Source of the DNA: Sphingomonas mali NBRC 15500
GTDB lineage: Bacteria; Pseudomonadota; Alphaproteobacteria; Sphingomonadales; Sphingomonadaceae
Assembly (NCBI RefSeq): GCF_001598415.1
Contig: NZ_BCYX01000009.1
Location: 62,001 to 126,000 of the forward strand
Length of the DNA: 64,000 nucleotides
Reading direction: 5' to 3'
Shown: piece after piece, positions 1-7,329 of the stretch
Layout: the number at the start of each line of letters is the position of its first letter
How positions within the stretch are numbered: position 1 is the first letter of the stretch
The notes under the pieces: model-generated
What the model was told of the DNA's origin: nothing
The model's database searches: none
What the model saw: only the letters and a program-made list of their open reading frames with translations
Position numbers and translations under genes: made by a program

Positions 1-90
1 AATGTCGACATCGACGCCTATGCCAAGGCACTGGCCCCCGAACCCGCCGAGGCACCGGCTTTCCCGGCGCTGAGCGAAAGCGAATCGTGA
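1..90 (+). CDS. C-terminal end of an unidentified protein (5' truncated)
   Basis: Frame 1 is open from the window edge to a TGA at 88-90, giving 29 residues rich in Ala, Pro and Glu and ending in ALSESES. Too little is visible to assign a family; acidic Ala/Pro-rich tails are common in this GC-rich background. The stop codon overlaps the GTG start of the next small gene (GTGA), so the two are probably co-translated. The rest of the gene lies upstream of the window. Confidence 0.6.
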   Translation, partial: NVDIDAYAKALAPEPAEAPAFPALSESES

Positions 91-254
91 GCGGCATGCA
101 GGACATGGCCTATGCCGTCGCGATGATCGCGGCGGCGATCCTGGTCTATTTCGGCGTGCGATTGAGCCTCCGGCCCGACACGCGGACCAAGGGCATGCTA
201 ATGGTGGTAATGGCGGTGGTGCTGGTGGGGAACGTGCTGGTCTGGACGCTGTAG
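87..254 (+). CDS. Small two-helix membrane protein, unknown function
   Basis: A 55-residue frame starting at GTG 87, with an alternative in-frame ATG at 96. It holds two hydrophobic segments, roughly residues 8-24 (AVAMIAAAILVYFGV) and 36-54 (MLMVVMAVVLVGNVLVWTL), joined by a basic loop (RLSLRPDTRTKG). That is a helical hairpin with little outside the membrane. The start overlaps the upstream stop codon (GTGA), which argues for an operon with the truncated gene. I do not recognise a family. A short imperfect hairpin (arms 284-290 and 309-315) separates it from the convergent patatin gene. Confidence 0.55.
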   Translation: MSGMQDMAYAVAMIAAAILVYFGVRLSLRPDTRTKGMLMVVMAVVLVGNVLVWTL

Positions 255-315
255 ATCCAGTCCGGAAGAGACAGGCAGCGCTCGATTCCCCCACAAGCGA
301 ATTCGCGAGGGAATC

Positions 316-2601
316 TCAGCCCACTTCCCGCCTGAGCGCGTCGATCATGCCCGGAACCGCGGTCAGGCGCGCTTCCTCTTCGTCCAGGATCGCGTGGAAC
401 GCATTGCGCTTGATCGCGGCGACGCGCCCCGGTTTCATCCGTACGCGCGGCGGCAGCGCGGACACGATGATGTCGATCATCCGTTCGGCACCGTGCAGCC
501 GGCCCCACAGATAGTCGTTTTCCCGATAGGCGCGGCTGAAGAACGCGCCGAAGCTGTTGAACTGGATGCCTTTCAGCGTTGCCTCGGCGCCGCCGGTGCG
601 GATCGCCGCGGCGTCCTCCGGTGCGATGCGGTCGACCTTGATCGGATCGAATTCGTCGAGCCCTTCGCCCTGGAGCAGCGGCAAGGTCGCAACGTCGAAA
701 AAGGGGAAGCCGAGATAGCTGAGCAGCAACGGCCGCTTCACGTCCTTGGCCATGCCGGCAAAGGCGTCGGCGAGCTTGGCGTCGGTGTCGTCATCAAGTT
801 CTTTGAGGTTGAGCGATGCCGCCAGCTTTTCGAGCAATGGCGCGGCGTCGTTGTGCAGGCTGCGCACGTCGCGGCGCAAGGCGAGGTGCGTGTCCGTCCG
901 CTTGGCCTCGAGATAAGCGGCGAGCGCGTCGTAGATCGCGTCGCGTGCGGCGGTCAGTTGCTCCTCCGATAGATCGTCTTCCAGTTCGGCGAGCCGGCGC
1001 GCGACCAGCCGCAGCCGGCGGATGCGGAAGCCGAGGTCGAACGAGCGCAGGAACAGGATCGCCGATTCGCTGGCTTTGCCGGCAAAAGTCAGCCCGCCAT
1101 CCCTGGCCTGCACTGCCGCTTCGACCGTCTGGCGGATGCGGATCAGGCGGTCGGCCCCGGTCTCGCCACCCACGGCGTGGAGCAGGTTGCTGATCAGGTC
1201 GATGACGCCCGCGACCTTGAGATGGCCGTAAGCAGCATAAGCATAACCCGATTTCGCGGCGGCGGCATTCTGCGCCTTGATGCGCCAGTTCTTGAGCCGC
1301 GTCGCCGTCGGCGAGTCCATGAACAGCGTATAGTCGAACAGGCTTTCGATCTGCGACTCGACCTCGGGCCGGATCGACCGCGTGATCGCGCGCATATTCT
1401 CGATCCGCTGGCTGCGTTCCTGGATTTCCTCGAGATTGTCGCGGATCGGCTGTTGCCGGGGAATTTCGGAGATCGCGCCGATAATCGTCTGGAAAAAGCC
1501 CGGTGAGGGCGCGGCGGTCGTACCGAAATGGAAACCGGCGCCAGGCGAGGGGTCGATATAGATGAACCGCCGATCGATCTCGCGCCGCGCCGGGCGTTCG
1601 CGCAGCGCGTCGATCGCCGGGCGGAACGGCGCGTTGACCAATACCGACCCATCGATCAGCACCGCACTGTCGATCGCGTTGACGGCATATTGCCGTGGCA
1701 GCGCGCGTTCCAGGAACGTCTCGCGCGTCGGCCATGTCATTTCCCGGTCGACCAACACCTTGTCGAGCTCGGCGACGGTGAAGGGTGGGAAGGCGCCGGG
1801 GAAGCTCGACGTGGCGCGGGCGGCAAAGACGAGTTCGGCGGGATCGGCGAACCCGCCCGTGCCGTGATCGGTGAACGGTATGACCAGGCGGTGTTCGGTT
1901 TCCAGCACTTCGGGCGGCGAATTGAGTTCGAGTCGTTCGGGATGGCCGCGGAAATCGGTGACGGTGACGAACAGGTCGAGCGGTTGCCCGGCCGGCAGCA
2001 ATCGACCGTCGCCGCCGCCTTCGGCCATCGCCGCCAGTGCGTCGAGCACCAGATTGGTGAAGCGCTCGCCGCCGAACGGCGGTTCGAACCAGCGCGAGCG
2101 GACGAAATGGGATAACTTGCGCTCGACTTCGGCGCGGGCTTCGGAATCGACCAGCTCGTCGACCCGCGCCGCACCGCGCCGCTGCGCCATCCAGGCGATC
2201 GGCAGCGCCCAGACCTTGGCGAACCGATGCGACGGCGCCGCCTTGGGATCAAGCAAGGCCTCGATATCGGCGACGTCGAGCCACAATTGGGTCAAGGGCT
2301 CCAGGCTTTGCCCGGTCGCCAAGGCCTGGGCCAGGAACACGCCGTTGATCCCGCCGGCGCTCGCGCCCGCGATGATGTCGGGAAGCACGCGGAGCCGCAT
2401 GCCGGCTTCGTTTTCGATCTCGCTCAACAATGCGCAATAGATGGGCTCGGTCGATTTGACGTGCGGCGCCCGGCCCGAATGATAGGCGCGGCTGGCCCGC
2501 GCCAGGCGCCAGATCTCCTTGGTGATGCCGTGCATATAGACCGCCAGGCTGATCCCGCCGTAGCAGACCAGCGCCATGCGCAGTTCCTTTTCGCGCGTCA
2601 T
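316..2601 (-). CDS. Patatin-like phospholipase family protein
   Basis: A 761-residue protein with a patatin catalytic core at the N-terminus: an oxyanion-type glycine pair near residue 15 (CYGGISLAVYMHG), the nucleophile elbow GASAGG with Ser about 81, and a later DGS motif (VLIDGSVLVNAPF) supplying the catalytic Asp. The family hydrolyses acyl esters of membrane lipids through a Ser-Asp dyad. The length fits the large bacterial patatin-related group rather than plant patatins; the C-terminal half is helical and unassigned. I chose the ATG at 2601 because it forms an ATGA overlap with the stop of the upstream nuclease-like gene, which implies translational coupling. The frame also runs 25 codons further upstream, inside that gene. 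The physiological substrate is not evident. Confidence 0.85.
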   Translation of the reverse strand: MTREKELRMALVCYGGISLAVYMHGITKEIWRLARASRAYHSGRAPHVKSTEPIYCALLSEIENEAGMRLRVLPDIIAGASAGGINGVFLAQALATGQSLEPLTQLWLDVADIEALLDPKAAPSHRFAKVWALPIAWMAQRRGAARVDELVDSEARAEVERKLSHFVRSRWFEPPFGGERFTNLVLDALAAMAEGGGDGRLLPAGQPLDLFVTVTDFRGHPERLELNSPPEVLETEHRLVIPFTDHGTGGFADPAELVFAARATSSFPGAFPPFTVAELDKVLVDREMTWPTRETFLERALPRQYAVNAIDSAVLIDGSVLVNAPFRPAIDALRERPARREIDRRFIYIDPSPGAGFHFGTTAAPSPGFFQTIIGAISEIPRQQPIRDNLEEIQERSQRIENMRAITRSIRPEVESQIESLFDYTLFMDSPTATRLKNWRIKAQNAAAAKSGYAYAAYGHLKVAGVIDLISNLLHAVGGETGADRLIRIRQTVEAAVQARDGGLTFAGKASESAILFLRSFDLGFRIRRLRLVARRLAELEDDLSEEQLTAARDAIYDALAAYLEAKRTDTHLALRRDVRSLHNDAAPLLEKLAASLNLKELDDDTDAKLADAFAGMAKDVKRPLLLSYLGFPFFDVATLPLLQGEGLDEFDPIKVDRIAPEDAAAIRTGGAEATLKGIQFNSFGAFFSRAYRENDYLWGRLHGAERMIDIIVSALPPRVRMKPGRVAAIKRNAFHAILDEEEARLTAVPGMIDALRREVG

Positions 2602-3293
2602 GCCGGCTCCACCTTCGCCCAGATCGGCAGATGGTCGGATGCCCATCGCGATGCGTGGCTGACATGCACCCCGCAATCGACGATCGCCAGATCGGGCGAT
2701 GCCATGATGCGATCAAGCCGTCCGACCGGCCGCCGCGCGTGGAAGCTGGGCCCGGTTGCGGCGAAGTGGAAGCGCGTGCCGAAATCCTTGAGGCAGCCCG
2801 ATGCGCGAGTCCATTCGTTGAGGTCGCCCATCATCACCGTCGGCAATTGATGCGTGCTGGCGTCGAGATGCGCCAGGATCGCGTCGGCCTGGCGCCGCCG
2901 CATCAGCCCCGACAGATCGAGGTGCATGCCGACCACGCGGATCGCCTGGCCACCGATGCGCAGATCGGCCATCACCGCGCCGCGCGGCTCCAGCGTGGGC
3001 AGATGGATCGCCTCGCAATCGATCACCTGGACATCGCGGCGGACCAACAGGACATTGCCGTGCCACCCGCTCGACAAGGGGCGCGATCCGAACGGCAACG
3101 CCTTCCATGCGCCATGGTCGGACAAATGATCGGAATTCAGGATCGCCGCGCGCCGGCCGAACCGGCGGTCCGCCTCTTGCAGCGCGATCACGTCGGCATC
3201 GATTTCGTGCAGCACCGCCAGAATCCGCTCCGGGCTGCGGATGCGATCGGTGCCGACCCCTTTGCGGATATTGTAGCTCGCGACCTTGATCAT
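2598..3293 (-). CDS. Endonuclease/exonuclease/phosphatase (EEP) family protein
   Basis: A 231-residue protein with the full set of EEP superfamily motifs: SYNIRKG at residues 6-12 (Asn ligand), ALQE with the metal-binding Glu about 40, MHLDLS mid-protein, MGDLNEW near residue 160 and SDHLPIW near 220 (Asp-His catalytic pair). Members cleave phosphodiester bonds in nucleic acids, phospholipids or inositol phosphates, so the substrate cannot be named. It has no evident signal peptide. The stop overlaps the patatin start by four bases, making a two-gene unit; pairing with a phospholipase may hint at a phospholipid-related role, but this is inference. Confidence 0.85.
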   Translation of the reverse strand: MIKVASYNIRKGVGTDRIRSPERILAVLHEIDADVIALQEADRRFGRRAAILNSDHLSDHGAWKALPFGSRPLSSGWHGNVLLVRRDVQVIDCEAIHLPTLEPRGAVMADLRIGGQAIRVVGMHLDLSGLMRRRQADAILAHLDASTHQLPTVMMGDLNEWTRASGCLKDFGTRFHFAATGPSFHARRPVGRLDRIMASPDLAIVDCGVHVSHASRWASDHLPIWAKVEPA

Positions 3294-3376
3294 TGGAGTT
3301 TGTGTGAACGCCTCCGATTAGTGCGAGTTGCAGAGGACTAGCCCAATTGACCGGTGCATGTCATCCCGCAGGCGTC

Positions 3377-3754
3377 ATGATCGACCAGAACTCCGCCAAT
3401 TCGATCGCCGATGTCGCCCGCGTCCGGGCGTTGCTGATCCAGGCGGCCAAAGCGGGCGAGGCGATCAGCTATTCGCACCTGCTCGCGCAATTGGGGCACC
3501 GCTTCACCCGGCCCAAGATGCGCGCGGTGTGCAAGACGCTCGACGTGATCGACGAAGCCGCGATCGCCGCGGGTGAGCCGGAACTCGCGGTTTTGGTCGT
3601 GCGCGAGTCGGACGGTCTGCCCGGGCAAGGCTGGTGGGGTGGGGCGCGGGCGTTCGTGCTGGGGTATGACGGGCCGTGGACGGGGCCTCAGGCGACGAAG
3701 TTGGTCAGGGAGCAGCAGCAGATCGCGTTCGATTATTGGCGAGGTCGGGACTGA
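3377..3754 (+). CDS. Conserved hypothetical protein
   Basis: A 125-residue soluble protein. The ATG at 3377 (MIDQNSANSIADV) is preferred over an in-frame start ten codons earlier, whose extra residues look non-coding. The middle reads like a small winged-helix or DNA-repair-type fold: a helix (ALLIQAAKAG), then ISYSHLLAQLGHRFTRPKM, then a helix and a WWGG segment. Phrases such as 'SYSHLLAQLG' resemble the start of MGMT-like winged helices, but no catalytic motif is present. I recognise no certain family. It lies alone, divergent from the EEP gene by about 80 bases. Confidence 0.65.
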   Translation: MIDQNSANSIADVARVRALLIQAAKAGEAISYSHLLAQLGHRFTRPKMRAVCKTLDVIDEAAIAAGEPELAVLVVRESDGLPGQGWWGGARAFVLGYDGPWTGPQATKLVREQQQIAFDYWRGRD

Positions 3755-3819
3755 TTTAGCGATGCGGACGAGCCGATGGCGGCGACTTGGAAATTTCTAT
3801 TTGATGAGAGCAATTTCGA

Positions 3820-4077
3820 ATGAGCAATCAAAACGATAAAGACTTCTCCGTGTTGGTGATCGCTTCCGCCATTAGGGCGATCCGCGAGTTACAGAGTATC
3901 ATCGATATCGCTGGCACCAACGATGAGACGAAGGAAAAGCATAAGAATACGACCGGAGCGGCTGCGGCAATTATCTTCGACATAATGGACACGCTGGTCG
4001 TGCCAACCGAAGCGGCTTATCCGGAGCTAAAAGAGGAGATGCATCGAAGAATTTCGCTCTTCGGAAGGTGTTTCTAG
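3820..4077 (+). CDS. Small hypothetical protein in an AT-richer patch
   Basis: An 85-residue frame starting MSNQNDKDFSVLV. It is mostly helical (IASAIRAIRELQSIIDIAG, TTGAAAAIIFDIMDTL), with no signal peptide or known motif. Bases from about 3760 to 4060 are visibly less GC-rich than the neighbours (runs such as AATTTCTATTTGATG and AAAAGCATAAGAATAC), and codon use includes AAT, AAA and ATA, which adjacent genes avoid. That fits recently acquired DNA or relaxed selection. No good ribosome binding site is visible, so expression is uncertain. The convergent dgcA stop lies 15 bases beyond. Confidence 0.5.
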   Translation: MSNQNDKDFSVLVIASAIRAIRELQSIIDIAGTNDETKEKHKNTTGAAAAIIFDIMDTLVVPTEAAYPELKEEMHRRISLFGRCF

Positions 4078-4092
4078 ACCTCGGTTCAGGCT

Positions 4093-5085
4093 TTAGTTTC
4101 CGCCCCAGAACCCCCGTTGTGGCGCACTCAGGACGCCACCCACGCAACCGAAGCCGCCTTCGCGATCCTGCGCCAGCCACAGCGGGCCGTCGAGATCGGC
4201 GAATACGCTATCCACCGCGATCATCATTGCCGGCGCGATCGATAGCGAGGAGCAGATCATGCAGCCGGTCATCACGTCCAGTCCGAGCCGGCGCGCTTCT
4301 TGGGCCAGCTCGAGCGCCCCGGTCAGGCCGCCGGCCTTGTCGAGCTTGATGTTCACCACGCCATAGCCATCCGGCAACGCCGCGAGGTCGGCCGCGGCGT
4401 GGACCGATTCATCGGCGGCGATGGGGATAGCGGAGACGAGCCCCGTCAGCGCGGCATCGTCCGCCGCCGGCAGCGGCTGTTCGAGCAGGTCGACTTTCAG
4501 CTCGAGAAGCAGTTCCTGGAGCGACCGCACCTCGTCGATCGTCCAACTCTCATTGGGATCGACGATCAAGCGGGGCAGGGGGGCGGTGTCGCGGACCGCG
4601 CGCAATTGCGCGGCGGGGTCGCTGCGGTCGACCTTGACCTTGATCAGCGGCACGTCGGCGAGCGCGGCCGCCGCGACGCGCATCCGGTCGGGCGTGTCGA
4701 GACCCACGGTCATCGCCGTCGCGATCGGGCCAATCGGCTGTTTCAGGCCGATCATCGTCGCTACGTCGCTGTTCGCCAGGCGCGCTTCGAGGTCCCACAA
4801 CGCGCAATCGACCGCGTTGCGCGCGGCGCCCGCAGGCATCAGCCGCAGCAGTTCGTCACGTCCGACACCGCTTTCGAGCGCGTCTCGTACCGCGTCGATC
4901 GCGGCGATCGTGCTGTCGACCGTTTCGCCATAGCGCGGATAGGGAACGCATTCGCCGCGCCCGGCCACGCCGTCCTGCTCGATCCGCACGGTCACCACCT
5001 CGGCGGCGGTCTTGGTCCCGCGCGAGATACGAAACGGGGTGCAGAGCGGGAAGATCTCGGGCTGGATCGATATCGTGCGGCGCAT
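4093..5085 (-). CDS. dgcA: N-acetyl-D-glutamate racemase DgcA / dipeptide epimerase family
   Basis: A 330-residue enolase-superfamily protein of the muconate-lactonizing/dipeptide-epimerase type. Visible active-site elements are the KxK motif (PLIKVKVDR), metal ligands in LIVDPNESW, LLEQPLP and AADES, and the second catalytic Lys in VNIKLDKAGG. Older annotations call such proteins L-Ala-D/L-Glu epimerase. Its position eight bases after dgcN matches the DgcN-DgcA pathway, in which DgcN acetylates D-glutamate and DgcA racemises the product to N-acetyl-L-glutamate. The assignment to DgcA rather than a murein-dipeptide epimerase rests on that neighbour and on the linked LysR gene. Transcribed after dgcR and dgcN. 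Confidence 0.8.
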   Translation of the reverse strand: MRRTISIQPEIFPLCTPFRISRGTKTAAEVVTVRIEQDGVAGRGECVPYPRYGETVDSTIAAIDAVRDALESGVGRDELLRLMPAGAARNAVDCALWDLEARLANSDVATMIGLKQPIGPIATAMTVGLDTPDRMRVAAAALADVPLIKVKVDRSDPAAQLRAVRDTAPLPRLIVDPNESWTIDEVRSLQELLLELKVDLLEQPLPAADDAALTGLVSAIPIAADESVHAAADLAALPDGYGVVNIKLDKAGGLTGALELAQEARRLGLDVMTGCMICSSLSIAPAMMIAVDSVFADLDGPLWLAQDREGGFGCVGGVLSAPQRGFWGGN

Positions 5086-5093
5086 GGCGGCGA

Positions 5094-6125
5094 TCAGGCG
5101 ACTTGCCGGGTGCCGGCGCGGGCTGGCGCACCGAGCAATGTGTCGAGGATGGCATCGACGCCGAACCGGAACGGATCGGAACAGGGCAGGCTCATCTCGT
5201 CCGAGGTCCGGGCGCAGAGCGCGCGCGCCTCATCCTCGGGCATGGCGGAGGTGTTGAGCGCGATGCCCACCGCCCGCACCTTTGGGCTGGTCAGCCGGGC
5301 GACCTGCAGATTGGCGTCCAGACACTCGGCGAGGCCGGGCAAGCCGAAATGCGGCAGCCCGCGCATATGCTCGCGCACCGGGTCGTGGCACATCACGATC
5401 GCCTCGGGTTGCGCGCCATGCAGCAGACCGGTGGAAACCCCCGCGAAGGACGGGTGGAACAAGGATCCTTGGCCTTCGATCAGATCCCAGCCGTCGTCGC
5501 TCCGCGCGGGCGAAAGCTGCTCGATCGCGCCCGAGATGAAATCGGCGATCACCGCGTCGAGCGGCACGCCGCTTCCCGCCACCAGGATGCCGGTCTGGCC
5601 GGTGGCGCGGAAATCGGCCTTGATGCCGCGCTCGACCAGGGCGCGCGTCAGGCACAAAGTGGTGTACATCTTGCCAACCGAGCAATCGGTGCCGACGGTC
5701 AACAAACGATTGCCCGCGCGCCGCTTGCCGTTGCCGACCGGGATGCCGGGTTGCGGGTCGCGCACGTCGTGGAGCGCGCGCCCGAGCAGCCTCGCCGCCT
5801 CGACCAGCCGCGGCTCATCCTTCAGGCGCTGATGGAGACCCGATGCGATGTCGAGCCCCGCTTCCATCGCGGCGATCGCATCGGCGACCATGTCCTCGCC
5901 CAGCGTGCCGCCGGCATTGGCGACGCCCAGGATCAGCGTCCTGGCGCCGGCCGCCACCGCGGTTGTGAAATCCATCCGGGGCAAGTCGAGCGTGAGCTTG
6001 CAATCGTCGTGGCGGAATTCGCCGACGCACACTTCCGGCCGGAACACGGCCAGTCCGCGCGACGTCTTGATGCCGGCATGGTCGTTCGAGTGACCCAGAT
6101 ACAGAAGGTAAGGCGTGGCGATCAT
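5094..6125 (-). CDS. dgcN: D-glutamate N-acetyltransferase DgcN (DUF1611 family)
   Basis: A 343-residue protein of the DUF1611 family. A P-loop-like segment, TVGTDCSVGKMYT, lies mid-protein, with MDFTTAVAAGA and VANAGGTLGEDM in the N-terminal domain. Members beside an enolase-type racemase have been shown to act in D-glutamate use as an N-acetyltransferase (DgcN). The ATG at 6125 (MIATPYLLYLGHSND) is chosen because the frame upstream of it looks untranslated. The 94-base gap to dgcR holds a perfect dyad, CTATAGC-N5-GCTATAG (6207-6225), well placed as a LysR-type operator. dgcA follows after eight bases, so the pair should be one transcript. Confidence 0.8.
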   Translation of the reverse strand: MIATPYLLYLGHSNDHAGIKTSRGLAVFRPEVCVGEFRHDDCKLTLDLPRMDFTTAVAAGARTLILGVANAGGTLGEDMVADAIAAMEAGLDIASGLHQRLKDEPRLVEAARLLGRALHDVRDPQPGIPVGNGKRRAGNRLLTVGTDCSVGKMYTTLCLTRALVERGIKADFRATGQTGILVAGSGVPLDAVIADFISGAIEQLSPARSDDGWDLIEGQGSLFHPSFAGVSTGLLHGAQPEAIVMCHDPVREHMRGLPHFGLPGLAECLDANLQVARLTSPKVRAVGIALNTSAMPEDEARALCARTSDEMSLPCSDPFRFGVDAILDTLLGAPARAGTRQVA

Positions 6126-6206
6126 GTCGGTTCGGCTGCAAATTTTCAGGGAGGACAAGCTGTATCGCCGCGCCAGGACGAGCCCCAATATTTAACGCCA
6201 CGACCC

Positions 6207-6225
6207 CTATAGCGTAGGGCTATAG
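6207..6225 (-). promoter_or_regulatory. Candidate DgcR operator before dgcN (site A)
   Basis: On the minus strand it reads CTATAGCCCTACGCTATAG, a perfect 7-base inverted repeat with a 5-base spacer. It contains the T-N11-A core typical of LysR-type regulator sites. It overlaps the dgcR stop codon and lies about 80 bases before the dgcN start. Related copies occur at 7220-7238 and 10623-10641. Binding by DgcR is inferred from position and recurrence. Confidence 0.55.
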
Positions 6226-7104
6226 CTTATCGATCACGTCCGCCAGAAGGTCGAGGAATTCGGAGGCGGTGTGGGTCGGCGGGCGGTCCTGCATATAGAC
6301 GGCGTTGATATCGAAGGTGATCGCCGGCTGGAGCGGGCGTGACGCGAGTCCCGTTGCAACCGATGCCTGGGCAGTGAAATTATCGACGATCGCCATGCCG
6401 ACGCCGGCGCGGACCAACGCGGCGGCGACATAGTAAGTGCGCGCCGACACGACTTCGTCGAGCACGACGCCCAATTGATTGAGTTCGCTTGACAACATGC
6501 GCCCGATCGGCCCCGACTGCACCGGGCTGATGAACTTTTGCTCGCGCAGATCGGTCAGATGAATACGCGACGGCGCGTCGGGGAAATCCTGTTCGCGATA
6601 AAGCACGACCAGTTCGCCCTCGCCGATCACCTGGTGCCCGACCGGGGCGGCTGGCGGGACTTCGTAGCTGATCGCGATATCGGTCTCGCGCTCGTACAAT
6701 TTGCGCACCATTTCGTCGTGATGCAGCGTCTGCAGGTCGAACAAGATGTCCTCATGCCCGCGCAGGAATTCGGCAACCGCGTCGGGGATGGCGCCCAATC
6801 CGAGTGAGGGAAGCGCCGAGATGCGCAACAGGCTGCCCCGACCAAGCCGCATATTGTGGCACGCCTGGCGCAGCGACCGCACGCGGTCCTGGATCTCCGA
6901 CACTTCGCCGAACAGCGCACGCGCATCCTGTGTCGGAATCAGCCGCCCTCGGGCGCGCTCGAACAGCGGCAAGCCGATCGAATCCTCAGCGTGGCGGAGC
7001 ACCTTGGTGACCGAGGGCTGAGAGACGTTGAGCGAGCGCGCCGCAGCGCTGACGGTGCCGTGCAGATAAACAGCGTGAAAGACTTCGAGCTGGCGCAGAT
7101 TCAT
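6220..7104 (-). CDS. dgcR: LysR family transcriptional regulator, probably DgcR
   Basis: A 294-residue LysR-type regulator. The N-terminal winged helix-turn-helix is clear (LRQLEVFHAVYLHGTVSAAA, then SLNVSQPSVTKVLRHAE, residues 3-45), followed by a two-lobed substrate-binding domain. It sits directly upstream of dgcN-dgcA on the same strand, the arrangement reported for the D-glutamate catabolic regulator DgcR. The inducer is therefore probably D-glutamate or N-acetyl-D-glutamate (inference). Dyad sites occur both about 115 bases before its own start and between it and dgcN, consistent with autoregulation and pathway control. Confidence 0.8.
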   Translation of the reverse strand: MNLRQLEVFHAVYLHGTVSAAARSLNVSQPSVTKVLRHAEDSIGLPLFERARGRLIPTQDARALFGEVSEIQDRVRSLRQACHNMRLGRGSLLRISALPSLGLGAIPDAVAEFLRGHEDILFDLQTLHHDEMVRKLYERETDIAISYEVPPAAPVGHQVIGEGELVVLYREQDFPDAPSRIHLTDLREQKFISPVQSGPIGRMLSSELNQLGVVLDEVVSARTYYVAAALVRAGVGMAIVDNFTAQASVATGLASRPLQPAITFDINAVYMQDRPPTHTASEFLDLLADVIDKL

Positions 7105-7219
7105 GTCTTGGCCCTCTTGATACCCGCGCCCAAACGCCCGGTCATCGAGCGCCGGTCAGAGGTCATCGCATCGTCGGTCGCGGACGCTAAAGACCTGGGA
7201 AGGGCGCGGTTTTCCCTGC

Positions 7220-7238
7220 CTATTCCCTAAAGCTATGG
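7220..7238 (-). promoter_or_regulatory. Candidate DgcR operator before dgcR (site C)
   Basis: The minus strand reads CCATAGCTTTAGGGAATAG. It shares 14 of 19 positions with the site at 10623-10641, and the ATAGC...ATAG frame with the perfect dyad at 6207-6225. It lies about 115 bases upstream of the dgcR start codon, where an autoregulatory LysR site would be expected. Confidence 0.45.
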
Positions 7239-7268
7239 ATTGCAAAACTCGCGCGGAGCAGCACCCCG

Positions 7269-7312
7269 AAAAGAGGAGGGGCGCCGCGCGGCTTTCGGCC
7301 ATGCGGCGCCCC
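7269..7312 (-). terminator. Intrinsic terminator of the TonB receptor gene
   Basis: Ten-base arms GGGGCGCCGC (7278-7287) and GCGGCGCCCC (7303-7312) form a strong stem. On the minus strand it is followed by TCCTCTTTTC. It starts 17 bases after the receptor stop codon and separates that gene from the dgcR regulatory region. Confidence 0.75.
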
Positions 7313-7329
7313 AGGGGAGGGACTCTTGA

